Shown one piece after another: positions 5,587 through 9,585 of a DNA stretch of 9,585 bases. The notes below the pieces were generated by a model. It had not been told where the DNA came from and did not search any database. It was given only the letters and a program-made list of their open reading frames with translations. Made by a program: the position numbers and the translations under genes. Location of the stretch: the NCBI GenBank assembly GCA_051745935.1, contig JBNJEM010000284.1, positions 1-9,585 of the forward strand, given 5' to 3'. Source of the stretch: JBNJEM01 sp051745935. Lineage in GTDB: Bacteria > Planctomycetota > Planctomycetia > Pirellulales > Pirellulaceae. The first letter of the stretch is position 1, and every line of letters begins with the position of its first letter.

Positions 5587-8500
5587 CTATTCCAACCCCA
5601 TCGCCCCCGCGGGTGGAATCGGCCTGCCGCCCACTCGCCCTAACTCACCATTGGGAAGAAATCTGGGCTCCAGCATGATCGAGGCCCCCACGTTATCCCG
5701 ACCATGGTCGACCTTGGCTGAAAGGCGAACCAAAACCGACTCGCCAATGCGTGTGATGCCGATCCGTTGGTCCACGTTTCCGGCCGATCCCAAATCATAG
5801 GTTCCGGACAGTTCGGCAATCCATTTCGGACTCAGTCGGTATTTGGTCGATCCCACCAGCAGCGTGCTGGACAGAGGGCCTTCCAGCGACACGATTCCGC
5901 CATATACCTCCGCTCGCCCCGGCCGGCTCAGGGCCGATCCCAGCGAAAACCGCCGGAAGCCCTCGTCGAACAGATCCATGTATCCGTCGGAGAGGAGGGA
6001 CACGCGATCCCCCACATGCCAACGAAAATCATACTGAAACTGACCCAGATGCTCGCCGAAATTATCGCGGTCCGGATCGGGGAAGAGCGTACCATCGACA
6101 TCGAAGACGATCCAGTCGGTCACGCGTTCATGCCCGGGTAATCCCCGCTTGGTTTGCCACCGCTGGTGGATTCCCAACCGCGCGGCCATGAGATCATCCG
6201 CCATTTCCAAGGTTGGTGAAGAGACCCAACGCTGAATCCCCGACCGAAACGCGAAATTTCGCGGGTCGGAGCGCCAGGGAATCACCCCCATGTAGCGCCG
6301 GAAATGCTCTTGGGAATCGTCATCCAGCGGATCGTACAGGGGAAACTCAGAGATCTCCTCCGTGGCATCGGCCCAGAACATGTCCGCGGTCAGCGTCACC
6401 TTGTGTGCCAGCCGGTTCAGATTGAACAGGAGACTCTGAACCGTCGGGTCCGAGCGCCAGAACGGCAGGCTGGCTCGCACTCCCGCCTGACCCAAGGCCC
6501 GCGACACGTTCTCCGTGCCGTTTAGACCCTCCTGCCAGTGAGCCAGCTCTCCGGCCACGTAGGGCACCACCTTGACGGCGCCCCATTGCAAGGGCCAATC
6601 CACTTCCTGCCGGGTCGCGAACCGCCCCCCCTCGGGCTTCTGACCCGGCTGATCCCACGGCAAGTACGCCCAGTTCGCCAGGTCTTGCGGGTCGGTGGGC
6701 GCGTCCAAGGTTTGAAAGCGAGCGTAACCGGCCTGGGAATGCGCGTACCACGTCAAGCGATCTTGCAGCAGTGATTGGCCAACCAGGAAATGGTCCAACC
6801 GGGGAAACCACTCCGTTTGTGACACGGATTCATTGAGATTGACTTGCCCCAAAACGCGCAACGACTGGATGTTCCATGAGCGTTTAAGTTCCAGACTCGT
6901 GACACGGTCCTTCCACTCATCCCACTCCCGCTCATAATACTGCTCGAGAAAGTTTCGATCAGTGATGTACCCTAACTGCCCGGTAAACCGCCAGCCATTG
7001 GGAAGATAATGACGGTGCCGCCAATAGGCCCGTCCGCGCCATTCATCCTCCGGTTGAACACTTCGGCGATTGCGTCCCAAGTCGTCCAGGCCATGGTCGC
7101 GGAGCCCCCATGCATCAAGCCGCCCCGAAACGGGGCCGGAATATCCCCAAAGACCATTCCGGTCATATTCCAGCGTGGTCCCCAATCCCAAACCCCGCTC
7201 GCTCAAGTAATCCGTCGTCAAAAACCAATCCGTTCCGGCCGGCGGATCCTGGATCGTGAGCAACTGAAACAGATCCCAATCGGCCAGGGCTTGGGTCCCG
7301 AACATGCTGTCGTTTTTGAGCGAAAACCGCTCGATGTAGTACACTGGTTTTCGCAGACTGGTTGCCAGCACCGGCCAGTAAAGGACGGGAAAGCCATTCA
7401 TATAAAGGAAGTTGTTACGGCTCGTCGCCAACATCTCATGCTCAACCGCCGCCTCGTTGGTCCGCTCGTCAATCGCCAGGGCCCCCGTCACGGGATCGAC
7501 CACCGGCCGCGTGACGTCGCGAAAATCAATCGATTCGGATTGCAGCCAATAGGTGGGCACCCCCATCTGGCTGGTCGTGAGTCCCGCGCCCTGGGCTTGG
7601 AAAAACTGCTTGTTGACTTGTTGAAGAACGTCCGCCTTGAGACGAACCATGCCCCGAATGTCCGGCATCGGCGTGTAGACCTCCGCCGAGAGAACGACGC
7701 CGTACTCATGGGTCGCGTTGTAGTACATGCGATCCGCATAAATCAGCCGATCTCCCTGCCGAAAAACAATGTTCCCCTCCATGTAAACTTCGATGGGAAT
7801 CTCCCCTCCACTCTCGGTTTCCGAGCTGGAGGGGGACAGGGTCTTCAAATTGGGCCCCCACAAAACAAGACGGTCCGTCTCGATCACCACTCGCCCCAAA
7901 TGCCCCAGTTCTGGCGCTTCCAGCCCCTCGATAACCGCCCGGATGCCATTGCTGAACACCGTTACCGATTGGTTCGGTCGCGATCCCGGAAAACTCTCGA
8001 AGTCAATCAACGTATTGCTGCGAGGGCCAACTTGCACTCGCTTCCGGGTTCCGGAGGACTGAGCAACAGAAGACGGAGGGGGGGACCCGGCCGCCGCGCC
8101 AGCGTCGGCCGGCGCCTCCAAGGATTGAGTGGGTGGCGTGGGCCGCGAAGACGGGGCGGTGGACTGCGCCAACCGCACCGGGCCGCCCGTCGCCCCGCCA
8201 AACAGCTCGGCCCTGGCCCGTTCATAAATGGGGGGACGAGATTCCGTGGCCGTGCTCACCTCCTCCACTTGAATGTCCACCGGCCCTCGCGAAACCAAGC
8301 GACCGGACCAAGAGTGATCGCGAATGGATTGAGCCGCCCGCCCCGTGGCCGGACGCACCTCCCCTTCCCGTTGGAAATCGACGGCGGCGGACCCTTCCAA
8401 ATAAACTCGGATACGGCTCTCCCGGTCACTTAACGGCGCCGCGCGATCCACCCATAACACCGCCTCGTCCCCCCGCGCGCTCATGGCCCCCTGCCGGATC

Positions 8501-8688
8501 ACGCATTGCTTGACGACCCACACCTTGACGGCGTTTTGCTGCCAGCAGGTGGCACGCCGACCCTCGATCCGAATGGGCGCGAAGACATCGGCCACCGGCA
8601 GCTGGATATCCGCCGGCGCGTCGGGTACGCCCAGCAACAGGCCGAGCAGGGTCAGCGCGAGCAGCCCCGGGACTCCGCGTCCCCCCAT
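5587..8688 (-). CDS. lptD: LptD/OstA-like outer-membrane protein (LPS-assembly family)
   Basis: The 1033-residue protein is a probable outer-membrane barrel of the LptD type, which in Gram-negative bacteria inserts lipopolysaccharide into the outer leaflet. A signal peptide is clear: a Leu-rich core at residues 8-20 and an APA|D cleavage site after residue 26. Two LptA/OstA-like beta segments follow, at about 55-105 and 262-340 (the latter with YMEGNIVFRQGDRLIYADR), separated by a Pro/Ser/Ala linker at about 170-215. The phrase LYMNGFPVLYWPVLATS (428-444) resembles the LptD motif where the barrel begins. Residues about 485-1010 alternate aromatic and polar residues like barrel strands. It exceeds E. 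coli LptD (about 780 residues). Only two cysteines are seen, C48 and C62, so the classical disulfides joining the N-domain to the barrel are absent. The ATG at 8688 lacks a good ribosome binding site; the signal peptide supports it. Confidence 0.75.
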   Translation of the reverse strand: MGGRGVPGLLALTLLGLLLGVPDAPADIQLPVADVFAPIRIEGRRATCWQQNAVKVWVVKQCVIRQGAMSARGDEAVLWVDRAAPLSDRESRIRVYLEGSAAVDFQREGEVRPATGRAAQSIRDHSWSGRLVSRGPVDIQVEEVSTATESRPPIYERARAELFGGATGGPVRLAQSTAPSSRPTPPTQSLEAPADAGAAAGSPPPSSVAQSSGTRKRVQVGPRSNTLIDFESFPGSRPNQSVTVFSNGIRAVIEGLEAPELGHLGRVVIETDRLVLWGPNLKTLSPSSSETESGGEIPIEVYMEGNIVFRQGDRLIYADRMYYNATHEYGVVLSAEVYTPMPDIRGMVRLKADVLQQVNKQFFQAQGAGLTTSQMGVPTYWLQSESIDFRDVTRPVVDPVTGALAIDERTNEAAVEHEMLATSRNNFLYMNGFPVLYWPVLATSLRKPVYYIERFSLKNDSMFGTQALADWDLFQLLTIQDPPAGTDWFLTTDYLSERGLGLGTTLEYDRNGLWGYSGPVSGRLDAWGLRDHGLDDLGRNRRSVQPEDEWRGRAYWRHRHYLPNGWRFTGQLGYITDRNFLEQYYEREWDEWKDRVTSLELKRSWNIQSLRVLGQVNLNESVSQTEWFPRLDHFLVGQSLLQDRLTWYAHSQAGYARFQTLDAPTDPQDLANWAYLPWDQPGQKPEGGRFATRQEVDWPLQWGAVKVVPYVAGELAHWQEGLNGTENVSRALGQAGVRASLPFWRSDPTVQSLLFNLNRLAHKVTLTADMFWADATEEISEFPLYDPLDDDSQEHFRRYMGVIPWRSDPRNFAFRSGIQRWVSSPTLEMADDLMAARLGIHQRWQTKRGLPGHERVTDWIVFDVDGTLFPDPDRDNFGEHLGQFQYDFRWHVGDRVSLLSDGYMDLFDEGFRRFSLGSALSRPGRAEVYGGIVSLEGPLSSTLLVGSTKYRLSPKWIAELSGTYDLGSAGNVDQRIGITRIGESVLVRLSAKVDHGRDNVGASIMLEPRFLPNGELGRVGGRPIPPAGAMGLE

Positions 8689-8747
8689 CCGCGCCAGCCG
8701 TTGCCACGGCCTCCCGCATGATCGTTTTGGGTCAAATCGAAGAGCAA

Positions 8748-8921
8748 TCAGTGTTTGGCATCCTTGCCTTCAGCGTCACTCTTATACCGGTCGCGGATGA
8801 CGTGGTCCGCCGCGAGTCCGACCAACGAGAAGACGGCTTGTATCAGGCCGCTTTCCACCCGGACAAATCCGGCCGCCTGAAGCGTAAAAAGCCCGACCAA
8901 ACCAGTCACGTTTCCCGCCAC
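8748..8921 (-). CDS. Possible small membrane protein upstream of the LptD-like gene
   Basis: This 57-codon frame starts with GTG (8921; a second GTG lies at 8909) and stops 59 bp before the LptD-like start. The product begins with a short polar stretch, then has two hydrophobic segments, VTGLVGLFTLQAAGFV (5-20) and GLIQAVFSLVGLAADHVI (25-42). A charged tail, RDRYKSDAEGKDAKH, completes it. That pattern of two hydrophobic helices plus a charged tail looks protein-like, and third codon positions are GC-rich as in neighbouring genes. No lipobox is present, so it is not an LptM-type lipoprotein. The ribosome binding site is weak and no family is recognised. It could be co-transcribed with the LptD-like gene. 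Chance remains possible. Confidence 0.45.
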   Translation of the reverse strand: MAGNVTGLVGLFTLQAAGFVRVESGLIQAVFSLVGLAADHVIRDRYKSDAEGKDAKH

Positions 8922-8934
8922 CCACGCAATACTC

Positions 8935-8965
8935 GAAGCGGGAATCCGGTTTTGTTACCGGCTAA
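8935..8965 (+). repeat. Dispersed short repeat, copy B
   Basis: This is the second copy of the element at 5343-5374, here on the plus strand: GAAGCGGGAA, then TCCGG, then TTTTGTTACCGGCTAA. It forms a hairpin CCGGT/ACCGG around a six-base loop (8946-8961). It ends 13 bp upstream of the start of the small membrane ORF. Relative to the downstream gene its orientation is opposite to copy A. Confidence 0.8.
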
Positions 8966-9019
8966 GGGGTTACTCAAAAACAACTTGCACCATTCCACGT
9001 GCCTCCGAATCGTCCGGAA

Positions 9020-9084
9020 CACTGGCTCCGCTCGCGATCCACGTTTTCTGGACACGGAACGCGTCTCCGCTCGCTCAGCCAGTG
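9020..9084 (-). other. Nested hairpin in the leader, candidate regulatory RNA
   Basis: CACTGGCT (9020-9027) pairs perfectly with AGCCAGTG (9077-9084). Inside it, CGCG (9033-9036) pairs with CGCG (9060-9063), and TCCA pairs with TGGA around 9038-9054. A 10-bp direct repeat, CTCCGCTCGC (9026-9035 and 9065-9074), overlaps the outer stem. The element lies in the transcribed leader expected from the promoter at 9314-9342. No known RNA family is recognised. Confidence 0.3.
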
Positions 9085-9313
9085 CCACCCTCCGAAAAAC
9101 ACCGAAGTTATTTCTGAGCCATTCCTAAGCACGGAGCCGCCGACCACCCTCAGAGAAAACGACGAGCTTCGGCGCGCATGTCCCAACCGGCGTACGACGA
9201 GCCCTCTCCATGGCCATCGCAAACACCCCGCCGACGGCCTCGGAGGACCATCGGAGGTCCGAACTGGTCGCGTGGTCCAGGTCCAGCACAGGGTCCAAGA
9301 ACAGAGCGGGGCG

Positions 9314-9342
9314 ATTATAGAGAGCCTTTCACTCTGTCGCAA
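9314..9342 (-). promoter_or_regulatory. Good sigma70-type promoter reading left
   Basis: On the minus strand, TTGCGA (9342-9337) and a perfect TATAAT (9319-9314) are 17 bp apart. The predicted start is near 9307. The -35 lies inside the last codons of the upstream glycosyltransferase gene. The first downstream coding candidate is the small ORF at 8921, giving a leader of about 386 nt, followed by the LptD-like gene. The perfect -10 and ideal spacing make this the best-scoring promoter in the window. Confidence 0.55.
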
Positions 9343-9585
9343 CCCAAGTTTCCCGGCCACGAGCTCGGCGCAAACCACTATCATCAAACCACTTACGTCG
9401 CTTCACTCGTTCCCGGATTTCGCGTACCCCAAAGGCAAACAGCAAATAGACCGTGGGCATGGCCGGAGCCCGCATCCGCATGTCGCTCCAATACACCGTA
9501 TACACCGCGGCCAGGGCACGCCCACACAAAATCCCCCAAACCCAAGAAGACGCCACCGCCCGGCGGCCCAGATGCCAGAGTGCGA
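9329..9585 (-). CDS. C-terminal end of a probable membrane glycosyltransferase (ArnT/PMT-like), partial
   Basis: The frame is open at the right edge and ends with TGA at 9329-9331, showing the last 84 residues. It has a hydrophobic stretch, SSWVWGILCGRALAAVYTVY, then SDMRMRAPAMPTVYLLFAFG, then a basic cytoplasmic tail (REIRERVKRRKW). The R-x-R-x-P-x-x-P pattern followed by a final membrane helix is typical of the C-terminal end of polytopic GT-C glycosyltransferases, which transfer sugars from polyprenyl phosphates at the membrane. A GTG at 9556 would give a 75-residue product, but the frame stays open and protein-like to the window edge, so a larger gene is preferred. The catalytic N-terminus is outside the window, so the assignment rests on a short motif. 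Confidence 0.5.
   Translation of the reverse strand, partial: ALWHLGRRAVASSWVWGILCGRALAAVYTVYWSDMRMRAPAMPTVYLLFAFGVREIRERVKRRKWFDDSGLRRARGRETWVATE

Larger units (their letters stand above)
8922..9328. other. Intergenic region and probable long leader, no confident gene
   Basis: It contains repeat copy B (8935-8965) and a nested hairpin (9020-9084), and it is entered by a strong minus-strand promoter at 9314-9342. The frame of the upstream glycosyltransferase continues open for 67 codons after its TGA, to a TAG at 9125-9127, but without a start plus ribosome binding site. Larger overlapping frames (8974-9387 minus, 8718-9128 plus) have compositions typical of chance reading. Confidence 0.5.

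Noticed and set aside
7009..8433. 474-codon plus-strand frame
   Set aside because: It lies entirely antisense to the LptD-like gene. Its text is rich in Arg, Pro, Gly and His with no domain, typical of the mirror frame of a GC-rich gene.
8974..9387. 137-codon minus-strand frame
   Set aside because: It overlaps the glycosyltransferase tail and the promoter; Ser, Arg, Trp and Cys-rich text looks like chance reading.

Overview
The window reads as chromosomal, moderately GC-rich DNA from a two-membrane bacterium. A planctomycete is the best guess, but this is inferred from protein style and not proven. The support is a long coenzyme B12-dependent ribonucleotide reductase with a cysteine-rich tail, a short integral-membrane DgkA-type kinase lacking the usual first-helix glutamate, and a very long LptD/OstA-like outer-membrane protein with a proline/serine linker. 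Single genes are separated by wide spacers. I see no phage, plasmid, CRISPR or defence genes, no tRNA or rRNA, and no recognisable transposase.

Layout from left to right. Positions 1-484 hold a perfect two-copy 93-bp tandem repeat and a leftward reading frame that is open to the window edge but may not be a gene. rplU (ribosomal protein L21, + strand) lies at 485-817. A gap of 868 bp follows, with hairpins, a 9-bp direct repeat and, near its right end, a promoter plus two NrdR-type operator boxes spaced 31 bp apart. These boxes point at nrdJ (1686-4670, +), the class II ribonucleotide reductase. nrdJ converges on dgkA (4888-5256, -), with hairpins between them. Next on the minus strand come an LptD-like outer-membrane protein (5587-8688) and a possible 57-codon membrane protein just upstream of it (8748-8921). 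The right edge holds the C-terminal end of a probable polytopic glycosyltransferase (9329-9585, -).

The genes do not form one pathway. rplU (translation) and nrdJ (dNTP supply) are growth genes. dgkA, the LptD-like gene and the partial glycosyltransferase concern the cell envelope and are all transcribed leftward. The clearest regulatory story is nrdJ: a sigma70-like promoter at 1278-1305 is followed at once by tandem NrdR boxes, as expected for a dNTP-sensing repressor of ribonucleotide reductase genes. A second good promoter (9314-9342, -) opens a leader of nearly 400 nt before the small membrane ORF and the LptD-like gene.

The least explained elements are a near-identical 31/32-bp sequence found upstream of dgkA and again upstream of the small ORF, the 93-bp tandem repeat, and a nested hairpin at 9020-9084. 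I do not see a convincing new multi-gene system here.
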